From Streptomyces venezuelae (lineage in GTDB: Bacteria; Actinomycetota; Actinomycetes; Streptomycetales; Streptomycetaceae): a DNA stretch of 64,000 bases. The stretch spans positions 1,116,001 through 1,180,000 of the forward strand of contig NZ_CP029192.1 of assembly GCF_008642315.1 (NCBI RefSeq), written 5' to 3'. The notes beneath the pieces are model-generated. The model had not been told where the DNA came from, made no database searches, and was given only the letters and a program-made list of their open reading frames with translations. Made by a program: the position numbers and the translations under genes. Position 1 is the first letter of the stretch. The number at the start of each line of letters is the position of its first letter. This document shows positions 44,639 through 54,231 of this stretch, one piece after another.

Positions 44639-45679
44639 GTGAGGGAAGCCGAGCGCGGTCTGCACGTCACACTGGAGTCGGTCGCGAGGACGGCGGGGGT
44701 CTCGCTCGCCACCGCGTCCCGCGCCCTGAACGGCACGGCTCGCGTCCGCGACGACCTCCGCAGCCGGGTCCTGGCCGCCGCGGCCCGCCTCGGGTACATC
44801 CCCAACGCCCACGCGCAGGCCCTCGCCAGCTCCTCCAACAACACGGTCGGCGTCATCTGCCACGACGTGGGCGACCCCTACTTCGCCGCCATCGCGAGCG
44901 GGGTGATGGCCGCGGCGGCCGAGCGCGGGCTGCTCGTCATGCTGGCGAGCACGTTCCGGGAGGCGGGGCGCGAGATCGCGTACGTGTCGATGCTGCGCGC
45001 CCAGCGGGCCCGCGCCGTGCTCCTCATCGGCTCGGGCTTCCAGGACCCCTCCTGGGAACGGGAGTTGGCGGCCGAGCTGACGCCGTACGTACGGAGCGGA
45101 GGCCGGGTCGCCGTCGTCAGCCGGCATCGCAGCCTGCGGGTGGACACGGTGCTGCCCGAGAACCGCGAGGGCGCCGCGGCGCTGGCGCGGGCGCTCCTCG
45201 GGCTCGGGCACCGGGACTTCGCCGTCCTCACCGGACCCGAACGCCTCACGACGGTCGCCGACCGGCTGGCGGGGTTCCGCGCGGCGCTCGCGGAGGCGGG
45301 TGTCGCGCTGCCCCGGGACCGGGTCGTGGAGGGCACGTTCACGCGGGACGGCGGCTACGCGGCCGCGGCGGAACTGCTCCGCAGGGGCCGCCCGCCGACA
45401 TGCGTCTTCGCGGTGACGGACGTCATGGCGGTCGGCGCGCTCGCGGCGCTGCGGGAGCGGGGCGTGCGGGTCCCGGACGACGTGTCGCTCGCGGGCTTCG
45501 ACGACATCCCTCTCGTACGCGAACTCACTCCGCCGCTGACGACGGTGGCGCTGCCGCTGCCGGAGATGGGCCGCGCGGTCCTGGAACTGGCCCTGCGGGA
45601 GCCGGCGGGTCGGCGGTCGCGCGTGGAACGGGTACGAGGAGAAGTGGTGGTGCGGGGAAGCACGGGAAAGTGCGAGTGA
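44639..45679 (+). CDS. LacI/GalR-family transcriptional regulator
   Basis: 346 residues from GTG 44639. The HTH is TLESVARTAGVSLATASRAL, followed by the hinge helix (RVLAAAARLGYIPNAHAQAL) and a periplasmic-binding-like effector domain (NTVGVICHDVGDPYFAAIASG to SLAGFDDIPL). Effector unknown, normally a sugar. By position and operator it should repress the divergent ABC operon and possibly the ThuA operon 13 kb away. A terminator follows. Confidence 0.92.
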   Translation: MREAERGLHVTLESVARTAGVSLATASRALNGTARVRDDLRSRVLAAAARLGYIPNAHAQALASSSNNTVGVICHDVGDPYFAAIASGVMAAAAERGLLVMLASTFREAGREIAYVSMLRAQRARAVLLIGSGFQDPSWERELAAELTPYVRSGGRVAVVSRHRSLRVDTVLPENREGAAALARALLGLGHRDFAVLTGPERLTTVADRLAGFRAALAEAGVALPRDRVVEGTFTRDGGYAAAAELLRRGRPPTCVFAVTDVMAVGALAALRERGVRVPDDVSLAGFDDIPLVRELTPPLTTVALPLPEMGRAVLELALREPAGRRSRVERVRGEVVVRGSTGKCE

Positions 45680-45688
45680 AAGCCGAAA

Positions 45689-45716
45689 CCGGCCACGCCC
45701 GGAAAGGCGTGGCCGG
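45689..45716 (+). terminator. Terminator of the LacI-type gene
   Basis: A perfect 11-bp stem (CCGGCCACGCC) with a 6-nt loop, 10 nt after the LacI stop and ahead of a convergent gene. Confidence 0.85.
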
Positions 45717-45798
45717 GACAATCAGAAATGGCCATGGTGCGGAGATGACCATCGGATTGCCGAGTTATTGGCCCCTATTTACCGAAGCCTTAGACTCG

Positions 45799-46155
45799 TC
45801 ACAGGATTTCGATATCCTTCACCTTCGGCGGACGGTTCGGGAAGGTGATGTCGGTCCACCGGTTGACGCGTACGGAGTCGCCGTTGGCGTCGTAGTAGAT
45901 GAGGTCGTTGTTGCCCGTCTGGATGCGGTCGACCCACCAGCTGCCGAAGCCGGTCCGCCCCTTGTTGGCGTAGCAGTCCACGCTGGAGCGCCCGTCGCTG
46001 GAGTGCGACCAGATCTTTAAGAAGTTCTCGCCGCCACGGCATTCGACGTGGTCGATGGCGAAGGCATTGCCACTGGGCATCACCACGGTGAAAGCGGCGG
46101 CTGCGGCGATCGCCACGGTCGCCGAGCGGGCGACCTTCTTGGTTTTCGACAGCAC
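45799..46155 (-). CDS. Secreted beta/gamma-crystallin-like protein
   Basis: 118 residues. GTG 46155 is preceded by AGGGAG at 5 nt. A signal peptide (to about NAFA) precedes a single Greek-key-like domain: IDHVECRGGENFLKIWSHSS, CYANKGRTGFGSWWVDRI and NNDLIYYDANGDSVRVNRW. The pair of Cys and the aromatic pattern recall Streptomyces small crystallin-fold proteins that include metalloprotease inhibitors. Function not provable here. Monocistronic, convergent with the LacI gene. Confidence 0.75.
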   Translation of the reverse strand: MLSKTKKVARSATVAIAAAAAFTVVMPSGNAFAIDHVECRGGENFLKIWSHSSDGRSSVDCYANKGRTGFGSWWVDRIQTGNNDLIYYDANGDSVRVNRWTDITFPNRPPKVKDIEIL

Positions 46156-46382
46156 AAGTACTCCCTGTTTCCGGGCCCGTACGTGGCCATTGGACGACCA
46201 TTTCCGGGAAACGTTTTGCGCTTGCACGATGACGATCCTGTAAGACTCCTGTACATGGCAATCTTTGAAATGCGGCACGGCCTGAATGTGCCGCCCAATG
46301 TCCTGATCAGTGTCGTTCAGGTGATTTGGTGGCCCTTAGGGCCAAGAGTTCGGGCAGAACGGGCGAAGAGGGTGGGACTCAC

Positions 46383-47171
46383 ATGCATCTGCGACTGACC
46401 GGGAAGACCGCGCTGGTGACCGGAGCGAGCCGTGGCATCGGACTCGCCACCGTGAAGGCGCTCCTCGACGAGGGCGCACGCGTCGTGGCGGCGGCCCGCA
46501 CGATCACCCCGGAGCTCCGGGCCACCGGCGCGACAGGCGTGGCCGTGGACCTGACCGAGACCGAAGGGCCCGCCCGCCTCGTGGAGCGGGCCCTGGCCGA
46601 GCTCGGCGGCCTGGACCTGCTCGTCAACAACGTCGGCGGCGGGGACGCCGACGCCGGCTGGACGGGCGGCTTCCTCGACGTCACCGAACAGCAGTGGTCG
46701 GACGCGTTCGACGTGAACTTCTTCGCCTCGGTCCGCACGGCACGGGTCGCGCTGCCGCACCTCGTCGAGGCCCGGGGCGCGATCGTCAACGTCTCGTCCA
46801 CCAGCGCCCGTACGCCGCACGCCGGGCCGATCGCGTACAGCACCGCGAAGGCGGCCCTCACCGCCTTCGGCAAGGCGCTGGCCGAGGAGGTGGGGCCGCT
46901 GGGCGTGCGCGTCAACACGGTCTCGCCGGGGCCCGTCCGCACGGCCATGTGGGAGAGTCCCGACGGGTACGGCGCGCAACTCGCCGCATCCGCGGGTGTC
47001 CCCCACGCGCAGTTCCTGGAGGGTCTGCCGACCACGGCGGGCATGGTCACCGGCAGGCTCGCCGAACCCGCCGAAGTGGCCGCGCTCGTCGTCTACTTGG
47101 GTTCACCGCTCGCCGCGAGCATCACCGGCGCGGACCACGTCATCGACGGGAACTCCGTCAAGACGGTGTGA
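46383..47171 (+). CDS. Short-chain dehydrogenase/reductase
   Basis: 262 residues. The cofactor loop is VTGASRGIGLAT, NNVGGG follows, and the catalytic residues lie in VNVSSTSART and YSTAKAALTAFGKAL. It ends SITGADHVIDGNSVKTV, a typical SDR tail. The start is the ATG at 46383 with GAGGGTGGG upstream. Substrate unknown. Convergent with a LysR gene that does not look like its regulator by geometry. Confidence 0.9.
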   Translation: MHLRLTGKTALVTGASRGIGLATVKALLDEGARVVAAARTITPELRATGATGVAVDLTETEGPARLVERALAELGGLDLLVNNVGGGDADAGWTGGFLDVTEQQWSDAFDVNFFASVRTARVALPHLVEARGAIVNVSSTSARTPHAGPIAYSTAKAALTAFGKALAEEVGPLGVRVNTVSPGPVRTAMWESPDGYGAQLAASAGVPHAQFLEGLPTTAGMVTGRLAEPAEVAALVVYLGSPLAASITGADHVIDGNSVKTV

Positions 47172-47229
47172 CGGGGCGGAGGGCCATGCGCGAGGGGGCG
47201 AGGGCCGCGTCCACAGGCGGGGCCGTGCG

Positions 47230-48129
47230 TCAGGCCGCCGCCTCGCCCAGCGCCGCCAGCACGGGCCGGATCAGCGGATGGTCCTCCGCGCCGCACCGCA
47301 CCGCCGCGAACACCCGGCGCGTGGGAGCCGCGCCCTCGACCGGACGCACCACCACACCCGTCACGTCCATGCCGCGCAGCGCCGAGCGCGGTACGAGGGC
47401 GACGCCCGCGCCTGCCGAGGCGAGAGCGACAACTGCCCGGAAGTCGTCCGACCAATGTTCCAACAGGGGCTGAAATCCGGCCTGTTCGCAGGCGAGGACG
47501 ACCACGTCGTGGCAGGGATTGCCGGCGAAGGGGCCGATCCACGCGTCCTTGGCGAGCTCGGCCAGGGCCACCCGTTCCGCGTCCGCGAGCCGGTGGCCCA
47601 GCGGGAGCACCGCGTCGAAGGGCTCGGCGTAGAGGGGGACGCGGGTGAGCCGCGGGTCGTCCGCGCCCGGGGCGCCCCGGTACTCGACTGCGACGGCCAC
47701 GTCCACCTGCCGGTCGAGGACCATCGGCAGGCTCGCGTCGCCCTCCGCGTCCTGGACGTGGACCCGGATGCCGGGGGCGGAGTCCGCGAGGCGGGCCAGG
47801 GCGGGGGCGACGACGAGGCCGATGCCGGTGGCGAAGGCGGCGACGGTCACGGTCCCCGCCTCGCCGGAGCTGTACGCGGCGAGCTCGGCCTCGGCGCGCT
47901 CCAGCTGGGCCAGGACCGCGTTGGTGTGCGTGAGCAGGATCTCGCCGGCCGCGGTGAGGCGTACGCCCCGTGCCGAGCGCTCGACGAGGCGGTGCCCCGT
48001 CTCCTGCTCCAGGGCGGTGAGCTGCTGGGAGACCGCCGACGGGGTGAGGTAGAGCGCGGCGGCAGCGGCCGTGACCGTGCGGTGGTCGGCCACCGCACGG
48101 AGGATGTGCAGCCGCCGCGCTTCGATCAT
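47230..48129 (-). CDS. LysR-family transcriptional regulator
   Basis: 299 residues. The N-terminal HTH is TVTAAAAALYLTPSAVSQQL, followed by a linker helix and a substrate-binding domain from about residue 90 (GTVTVAAFATGIGLVV to the C-terminus). It lies 67 nt after the kbl stop in the same direction, so it could be read through from the tdh-kbl operon, but it may have its own promoter. Target unknown. Confidence 0.9.
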   Translation of the reverse strand: MIEARRLHILRAVADHRTVTAAAAALYLTPSAVSQQLTALEQETGHRLVERSARGVRLTAAGEILLTHTNAVLAQLERAEAELAAYSSGEAGTVTVAAFATGIGLVVAPALARLADSAPGIRVHVQDAEGDASLPMVLDRQVDVAVAVEYRGAPGADDPRLTRVPLYAEPFDAVLPLGHRLADAERVALAELAKDAWIGPFAGNPCHDVVVLACEQAGFQPLLEHWSDDFRAVVALASAGAGVALVPRSALRGMDVTGVVVRPVEGAAPTRRVFAAVRCGAEDHPLIRPVLAALGEAAA

Positions 48130-48196
48130 GCCGCCGATTCTCCCAAACCGGCAGCCACCCGTGCACCACGGGCCCCGGAGGGGGCCCGCAGGGGGG

Positions 48197-49411
48197 TCAG
48201 GCCCGGCCGGACTCCTGCTCCAGCTCGGCCCGTGCGGCGACGAACGCGTCGACCGCGCGGTTCACGTCCTCCGTGGAGTGCGCGGCGGACAGCTGCACGC
48301 GGATGCGGGCCTTGCCCTGCGGCACCACCGGGTAGGAGAAGCCGATCACGTAGACGCCGCGCTCCAGGAGCAGCTCGGCCATGCGTCCGGCCACCGCCGC
48401 GTCGCCGATCATGACCGGCGCGATGGCGTGGTCGCCGGGCAGCACGTCGAAGCCCTCTTCGGTCATCCGCGAGCGGAAGAGCGCGGTGTTGGCGGCGAGG
48501 TGTTCGCGCAGGTCACCGGCGGACTCCAGGAGATCGAGGACCTTCAGGGAGGCCGCGGCGATCACCGGGGCGAGGGTGTTCGAGAAGAGGTACGGGCGCG
48601 AGCGCTGGCGCAGCAGGGCGACGATCTCGGCGCGGGCGGCGACGTAGCCGCCGGAGGCGCCGCCGAGGGCCTTGCCCAGGGTGCCGGTGATGATGTCGAC
48701 GCGGTCCATGACGCCGTGCAGCTCGGGCGTGCCGCGGCCGCCGGGGCCGACGAAGCCGACGGCGTGCGAGTCGTCGACCATGACCATGGCGTCGTAGCGG
48801 TCGGCGAGGTCGCAGATCTCGGCGAGCGGTGCCACGTAGCCGTCCATGGAGAAGACGCCGTCGGTGACGATCAGCTTGCGGCGGGCGCCGCCTTCGGTGG
48901 CCTCCTTCAGCTGCTGCTCCAGGTCCGCGAGGTCGCGGTTGGCGTAGCGGAAGCGGCGGGCCTTGGAGAGGCGGATGCCGTCGATGATCGAGGCGTGGTT
49001 GAGGGCGTCGGAGATCACCGCGTCCTCGGCGCCGAGCAGCGTCTCGAAGACGCCTCCGTTGGCGTCGAAGCAGGAGGAGTAGAGGATCGTGTCCTCCTGG
49101 CCGAGGAACGCGGACAGACGCGCCTCCAGCTCCTTGTGGACCTCCTGCGTGCCGCAGATGAAGCGGACGGAGGCCATGCCGTAGCCCCAGCGGTCGAGCG
49201 CCTCGTGGGCGGCGGCGACGACGTCGGGGTGGTCGGCGAGGCCGAGGTAGTTGTTCGCGCAGAAGTTGAGGACCTCGCCGGGGCGGCCGCCCGAGGTGAC
49301 GGCGACGGTCGCGGACTGCGGGGTGCCGATGACGCGCTCGGGCTTGTGGAGACCGGCGGCGCGGATCTCGTCGAGGGTGGCCTGGAGGTCTGCGCGTACG
49401 GAGTCGAACAT
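48197..49411 (-). CDS. kbl: 2-amino-3-ketobutyrate CoA ligase (glycine C-acetyltransferase)
   Basis: 404 residues, PLP enzyme of the alpha-oxoamine synthase family. Hallmarks: [48 protein letters not shown] and the PLP lysine in [14 protein letters not shown]. It converts 2-amino-3-ketobutyrate plus CoA to glycine and acetyl-CoA, the second step of threonine catabolism. The ATG at 49411 has AAGGAA at 6 nt. It follows tdh by 53 nt, giving the classic tdh-kbl operon. Confidence 0.96.
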   Translation of the reverse strand: MFDSVRADLQATLDEIRAAGLHKPERVIGTPQSATVAVTSGGRPGEVLNFCANNYLGLADHPDVVAAAHEALDRWGYGMASVRFICGTQEVHKELEARLSAFLGQEDTILYSSCFDANGGVFETLLGAEDAVISDALNHASIIDGIRLSKARRFRYANRDLADLEQQLKEATEGGARRKLIVTDGVFSMDGYVAPLAEICDLADRYDAMVMVDDSHAVGFVGPGGRGTPELHGVMDRVDIITGTLGKALGGASGGYVAARAEIVALLRQRSRPYLFSNTLAPVIAAASLKVLDLLESAGDLREHLAANTALFRSRMTEEGFDVLPGDHAIAPVMIGDAAVAGRMAELLLERGVYVIGFSYPVVPQGKARIRVQLSAAHSTEDVNRAVDAFVAARAELEQESGRA

Positions 49412-49464
49412 GCGTGATTCCTTAAGGAGATCGGGAGGCGGAGGGCCGGTGCGAAGGACGGTGG

Positions 49465-50499
49465 TCAGGCGGTCCAGTCGAGGATGACCTTGCCGCCGCG
49501 GCCGCTCGCCGCGTCGTCGAACGCGGCCTCGAAGTCGCGGTGGCCGTACCGTCCGGTGATGACGGGGGCCAGGTCGAGGCCGCCTTCGAGCAGCACCGAC
49601 ATCGCGTACCAGGTCTCGAACATCTCGCGGCCGTAGATGCCCTTGATGGTGATCATCGAGGTGACGATCCGCGACCAGTCGACGGCGAACTCCTCGGCGG
49701 GCAGGCCGAGCATGGCGATCTTGCCGCCGTGGGTCATGTTGGCGACCATGTCGCGCATCGCGCGCGGGTTGCCGGACATCTCCAGGCCGATGTCGAAGCC
49801 CTCGCGCAGGCCGAGCTCGCGCTGGCCGTCGGCGATCGTCGCATCCGCCACGTTGAGGGCGAGGCTGACGCCGACCTTGCGGGCCAGCTCCAGGCGCTCC
49901 TCGCTGACGTCGGTGACCACGACGTTGCGGGCGCCCGCGTGCCGGGCGACGGCCGCCGCCATCAGGCCGATCGGTCCCGCCCCGGTGATCAGGACGTCCT
50001 CGCCGACCAGCGGGAACGACAGGGCCGTGTGCACGGCGTTGCCGAACGGGTCGAAGATCGCGGCGACGTCGAGGTCCACGGGGACGCGGTGCACCCACAC
50101 GTTCGACGCGGGCAGCGCCACGTACTCGGCGAAGGCGCCGTCGCGCCCGACCCCGAGCCCGACCGTGGCGCGGCACAGGTGGCGCCGCCCGGCCAGACAG
50201 TTGCGGCACTTGCCGCACACCAGGTGGCCCTCGCCGCTGACCCGGTCGCCGATCTTGATGTCGGCGACGTCACGGCCGGTCTCCACTACCTCGCCGACGA
50301 ACTCGTGCCCGACCACCAGCGGCGCGGAGATCGCCTGCTGCGCCCAGCCGTCCCACGCCCTGATGTGCAGGTCCGTCCCGCAGATCCCGGTGCGGAGCAC
50401 CTTGATCAGCACATCACCGTGGCCGATGACCGGCTCCGGTACGTCCTTCAGGCTGAGACCCGGCTCCGCCTTCTCCTTGACCAGCGCCTTCAACGCCAC
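49465..50499 (-). CDS. tdh: L-threonine 3-dehydrogenase
   Basis: 344 residues, zinc-dependent medium-chain dehydrogenase. Catalytic zinc region GICGTDLH and [10 protein letters not shown], structural zinc cysteines [18 protein letters not shown]-binding [11 protein letters not shown]. It oxidises L-threonine to 2-amino-3-ketobutyrate with NAD+. Start GTG 50499. First gene of the tdh-kbl operon in the cytoplasm. Confidence 0.96.
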   Translation of the reverse strand: MALKALVKEKAEPGLSLKDVPEPVIGHGDVLIKVLRTGICGTDLHIRAWDGWAQQAISAPLVVGHEFVGEVVETGRDVADIKIGDRVSGEGHLVCGKCRNCLAGRRHLCRATVGLGVGRDGAFAEYVALPASNVWVHRVPVDLDVAAIFDPFGNAVHTALSFPLVGEDVLITGAGPIGLMAAAVARHAGARNVVVTDVSEERLELARKVGVSLALNVADATIADGQRELGLREGFDIGLEMSGNPRAMRDMVANMTHGGKIAMLGLPAEEFAVDWSRIVTSMITIKGIYGREMFETWYAMSVLLEGGLDLAPVITGRYGHRDFEAAFDDAASGRGGKVILDWTA

Positions 50500-50616
50500 G
50501 GCTCCCGTCGTACGTCGCTTCTTCCCCCGACGACACAGGAATCTTCCCTACGGCGGCGCCCCGGTCCATCGAGGATTTCTTAAGCGCCGCCGCAGCTTTC
50601 CTTCAGACCCTGGGGT

Positions 50617-51801
50617 TCAGCGGGTCTGACCACGTTCGAAATAGGCGATCAGCTCGGGGTCGAGGCCAGGCACCTCGCGGGGCGTACCGCCGTTCCGCAG
50701 CGACTGGGTGGCCCGCACGCCCGCCGCCACCGCCATGCGCGCCGCGACGGGCGACGTGTCGGTACGTCCGCCCTCCCGCACGAACCGCACGAACTCGTCG
50801 ATGAGCAGGGGGTCCGCGCCGCCGTGCCCGCCGTCGTCCTGCGCGTCCGGCACCGCGTACTCGGCGTCGGCCTCTCCCCGGTAGCCCGACCGGCGCGCGT
50901 TCCACACCTTGACCACTCCCCCGGGCCCGTCGCCGAAGTTCTCCAGCCGGCCCGCGTCGCCGATGACGGTGTAGTTGCGCCAGTAGTCGGGCGTGAAGTG
51001 GCACTGCTGGTAGGCGGCGAGGACGCCGTTGTCCAGGCGCATGTTGACCAGGGAGACGTCCTCGACGTCGATGACGGGGTTGAGGCCGCGCTGGGTGTGC
51101 GGGGGCCAGTGGCCGTCCTTGGTGTACCAGTCGTCGGCCTTCGGCTCGCCCGGCTCGCGGCGGTGCGGATTGTCCCCGTAGACCATGAGGTCGCCGAGGG
51201 CCTGCACCTGGCGTGTGTAGCCGCCCGCGAGCCAGTGCAGTACGTCGATGTCGTGAGCGGCCTTCTGCAGCAACAGGCCGTTGGTGTACTGCCGTTCGGC
51301 GTGCCAGTCCTTGAAGTACCAGTCCCCGCCGTAGCCCACGAAGTGCCGCACCCAGACCGTCTTGACCGCGCCGATCTCGCCGCGCTCGATGATGTCGCGC
51401 ATCAGGCGGACCACGGGCATGTGACGCATGTTGTGCCCGACGTACAGCCGCGTGCCCGTCTCGTGGGCGGTGCGCAGGATCTCGTCGCAGGCCTCGACGC
51501 TCGTCTCCAGCGGCTTCTCCACGAAGACGGGCTTGCCCTCGCGCAGTGCCTCGCAGGCGAGCTGTGCGTGGGTGTGGTCGGGGGTGAGGACCACGATCGC
51601 GTCGACGTCGGGGTCCTCGACGACCTTGCGGTGATCGCTGGATATCAGCGCCCCGGGGAAGGCCACGGCCGCCTCGGCACGGGCGGTGGCGTCGTGGTCG
51701 GCGAGCGCGGTGACGCGTGCGCCCGCGTCCGGCCGGTGGGCGGTGCGGGCGAGCGAGCCGCGCAGTCCGTAGCCGAGAACGCCGAGACGGAGGTCGGTCA
51801 T
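50617..51801 (-). CDS. Gfo/Idh/MocA-family oxidoreductase
   Basis: 394 residues. The N-terminal Rossmann fold has LGVLGYGLRGSLA (GxGxxG variant), then VLTPDHTHAQLA and the conserved VEKPLE. The C-terminal domain has KAAHDIDVLHWLAGG with the His/Asp typical of sugar- or inositol-type substrates. NAD(P)-dependent oxidation of a sugar derivative is likely. It lies beside the secreted polysaccharide-active genes on the same strand as the beta-helix protein, about 160 bp from it. Confidence 0.9.
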   Translation of the reverse strand: MTDLRLGVLGYGLRGSLARTAHRPDAGARVTALADHDATARAEAAVAFPGALISSDHRKVVEDPDVDAIVVLTPDHTHAQLACEALREGKPVFVEKPLETSVEACDEILRTAHETGTRLYVGHNMRHMPVVRLMRDIIERGEIGAVKTVWVRHFVGYGGDWYFKDWHAERQYTNGLLLQKAAHDIDVLHWLAGGYTRQVQALGDLMVYGDNPHRREPGEPKADDWYTKDGHWPPHTQRGLNPVIDVEDVSLVNMRLDNGVLAAYQQCHFTPDYWRNYTVIGDAGRLENFGDGPGGVVKVWNARRSGYRGEADAEYAVPDAQDDGGHGGADPLLIDEFVRFVREGGRTDTSPVAARMAVAAGVRATQSLRNGGTPREVPGLDPELIAYFERGQTR

Positions 51802-51960
51802 GGAACTTCCTTCGCTTGAGCGGGTGTTGCGGGTGCGGGAGTGCGGGTGCGGGGATGCGCGTGCGGAAGTGCGGGTGCGGCGGGCGGCGCCGGTCGGGGG
51901 CGAGCTTGATCCTTATCTATCCGGCGCCGCCCGCCCCTGTCGAGAGTTCGGACGGCCCCG

Positions 51961-54231
51961 CTACGGATGGACGAGCACATGGGCGAGGGCCACGCGCCCG
52001 GTCCCCGCCAGTCTGATCCGCACGAACCGCGCCGACTCTCCCCCGCCGAACTCCAGGAGCGTCGGCCGCAGCGCCTGGCCGCCGACGTGACGGGTCGTGG
52101 CGTCGGCGAAGTCCGCGGTCCTCGACAGCTGTACGTCGAAGTCCGCCGTGGCCGTCGACGCCCCGTTCCACACCTCGACCTGCCCGACGCGCCGCACCTC
52201 GCCGAGGTCCACCTGCCACCAGGCGCCCGGCTCGGCGAGGGTGCGGGTGTCGGTGGACGTGTCGCCGTCGACGGCGTACGCGGCCGGGGCGTCGCCGTCC
52301 GTGGAGGACTGGCTCGCCCGGCCCGTGCGGGCCAGGTCGGGGCGCAACTGCTCGACCCGTTCCGGGTGGGCGCCCGCGCGCCGCGCCACGGCGAGCGCGT
52401 CGGCGGGCAGCCGGTCCAGTTCGGTGTGGTTGTCCCGCATGGTCGAGCCCGTGCCGGCGAGGGCCGGTGTGTCGGTGTCGGTCCAGTTGCCGGTGGCCAG
52501 GTTCCGGATGCCGTAATCGGCCCAGTTGGAGACCCACTTGTAGCCGATGCGCGTGATCACGTTGCGCTCGACGCGGATGTACGAGGACTGCTCGTCCAGG
52601 TAGATCCCGTTGCCGTCGCGCTCGGTGTTCCCGTACGCCGAGCGGTTGATGTAGTTCCCGGAGATGACCGTGCCGGGCTGCGCGCCCTGCGTGTAGATGG
52701 CACCGCCGTCGTGCTGGTCGTGCTCGACGCGCATGACGTCGGTGATGCGGTTGCCGGTGACGCGGTTGTCGCGGAGCACCGATTCCCGGGCCTCGGGCTG
52801 GTTCCAGCCCCAGCCGACGGAGATCCCCGAGTAGGGCAGATCCGTGAGGGTGTTGTGATCGACGTTCAGCTCCGCCTCGTAGCCGGCCCAGATGCCCACC
52901 GCGTCCGTGTACTCGACTCCCGCGCGACGGACGGTGTTGTACGCGAACGTGTTCCGCTCCCCCGCGAGTTCGGGCCGCGGGTCGGGCTCGGTGTCGCCGA
53001 TGTAGGCCGCGCCCGAGGAGAGGTCGGTGAAGCGGGAACGGGTGACCGAGGTGTCCTTGGTGCCCGCTTCGAGGACGACGCCCGCACCGCCGAGACGGGT
53101 GAAGTCGGCCCGTTGGACGGCGACATGACGTCCTCCCCGGACGGTGAGCGCGGCGACGGGCTTGGTGTAGTGGCGGCCCGCGTGGTCGGTGGGCCCGGTG
53201 GCGCCGGTGAGGGTGAGGCCTGCCTGGGTACCCGCGTACCCCTCGTCGGTTCCGGGCTGGTGATAGGCCCCGTACGCGAAGCCGATGCCGTCGACACGGA
53301 TGTCGTGGGCGCCCTCCAGGACCATGAGCCGCTCGGTCACCGGTGTGACCGCGTGGACGCGGCGCGGGTCCTCACCGGCACGCGGGAGGTAGGTGACGGT
53401 GCGGTCGACGGCGTCCCACACGAACTCGCCGGGTTTGTCGAGGAGTTCGCGGGCGTTCCCGAAGAAGGCGACGCCGTGGTAGCGGGCCGAGTCGACGGTC
53501 GTGGAGTCCCAGGCGGGGCCGGTGCGGCCGGTCCCGCTCGACGAGTTGGCCCAGCAGGGCTGCGCGAACGTGATGCGGTCGCCCGCCACGCCCGCGATCC
53601 GGCAACGGTAGGTGCGCCAGCGGACCTTGATGACCGCCTCGGCCCCCGTCGGCCGCTTCCACTGTGCGATGCCGGTGGCCGTGGCTCCCGTCATGCCGTC
53701 CTTGGTGGCGTCGCAGGTGGTGGCGGCACAGGCCGCGCCACGTGCCCGGACGGCACGGCGGCCGTCGACGAAGAGCTGTCGTGGAGTGACGCCTTCGGGG
53801 GCCGCGGCGGTCCACGTTCCGTCGTCGTTCTTCACCCAGCCGTCGACGGCGCGTCCGCCGGAGAGCACGGGGCGGGCGCCGGGCGCAGCGGTCCAGGTGA
53901 CCGTGTGTCCCGCGCGCCCGGAGTCGGCAGCGCCGAGCCGCAGCGGGTCCGTCAACTCGTAGATGCCGTCGGCGAGTTCGACGCGCACGTCACGCGCCTC
54001 CCGCTCTGCGGCGATGCGCGCGGCGTCTCTGGCACCGGTGAGCGAACAGGGGCGTGCGGTGCTGCACGTGTCGCCGGTGCCGTGCGGGGCGGCATGAACG
54101 ATGTGCGGGCCCGGCTTCGCGGTGGCGGAGGCAGGGGTGGCCGGGGAACCGAGGGTCAGCACAGCGGCGAGAGCGGTGACGAGCACGCCGGACCGGCCGC
54201 CGACACGGCCGCACACCGAGCGGCGCCTCAC
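51961..54231 (-). CDS. Secreted right-handed beta-helix protein with C-terminal discoidin-like domain
   Basis: 756 residues from GTG 54231, which overlaps the stop of the peptidase gene by 4 nt (GTGA). A signal peptide (RSGVLVTALAAVLTLGSPAT) is followed by a pectate-lyase-like entry (HIVHAAPHGTGDTCSTARPC). Many beta-helix coils come next (about 250-560: HVAVQRADFTRLGGAGVVLE, NTFAYNTVRRAGVEYTDAVG, YSGISVGWGW, QHDGGAIYTQGA), then an F5/8 type C-like domain (about 620-756: GRASQSSTDGDAPAAYAVDG, WWQVDLGEVRRVGQVEVWNG). Probably a polysaccharide lyase or glycosidase (GH120/PL-like right-handed parallel helix), exported and sugar-binding. Substrate unknown. Confidence 0.85.
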   Translation of the reverse strand: MRRRSVCGRVGGRSGVLVTALAAVLTLGSPATPASATAKPGPHIVHAAPHGTGDTCSTARPCSLTGARDAARIAAEREARDVRVELADGIYELTDPLRLGAADSGRAGHTVTWTAAPGARPVLSGGRAVDGWVKNDDGTWTAAAPEGVTPRQLFVDGRRAVRARGAACAATTCDATKDGMTGATATGIAQWKRPTGAEAVIKVRWRTYRCRIAGVAGDRITFAQPCWANSSSGTGRTGPAWDSTTVDSARYHGVAFFGNARELLDKPGEFVWDAVDRTVTYLPRAGEDPRRVHAVTPVTERLMVLEGAHDIRVDGIGFAYGAYHQPGTDEGYAGTQAGLTLTGATGPTDHAGRHYTKPVAALTVRGGRHVAVQRADFTRLGGAGVVLEAGTKDTSVTRSRFTDLSSGAAYIGDTEPDPRPELAGERNTFAYNTVRRAGVEYTDAVGIWAGYEAELNVDHNTLTDLPYSGISVGWGWNQPEARESVLRDNRVTGNRITDVMRVEHDQHDGGAIYTQGAQPGTVISGNYINRSAYGNTERDGNGIYLDEQSSYIRVERNVITRIGYKWVSNWADYGIRNLATGNWTDTDTPALAGTGSTMRDNHTELDRLPADALAVARRAGAHPERVEQLRPDLARTGRASQSSTDGDAPAAYAVDGDTSTDTRTLAEPGAWWQVDLGEVRRVGQVEVWNGASTATADFDVQLSRTADFADATTRHVGGQALRPTLLEFGGGESARFVRIRLAGTGRVALAHVLVHP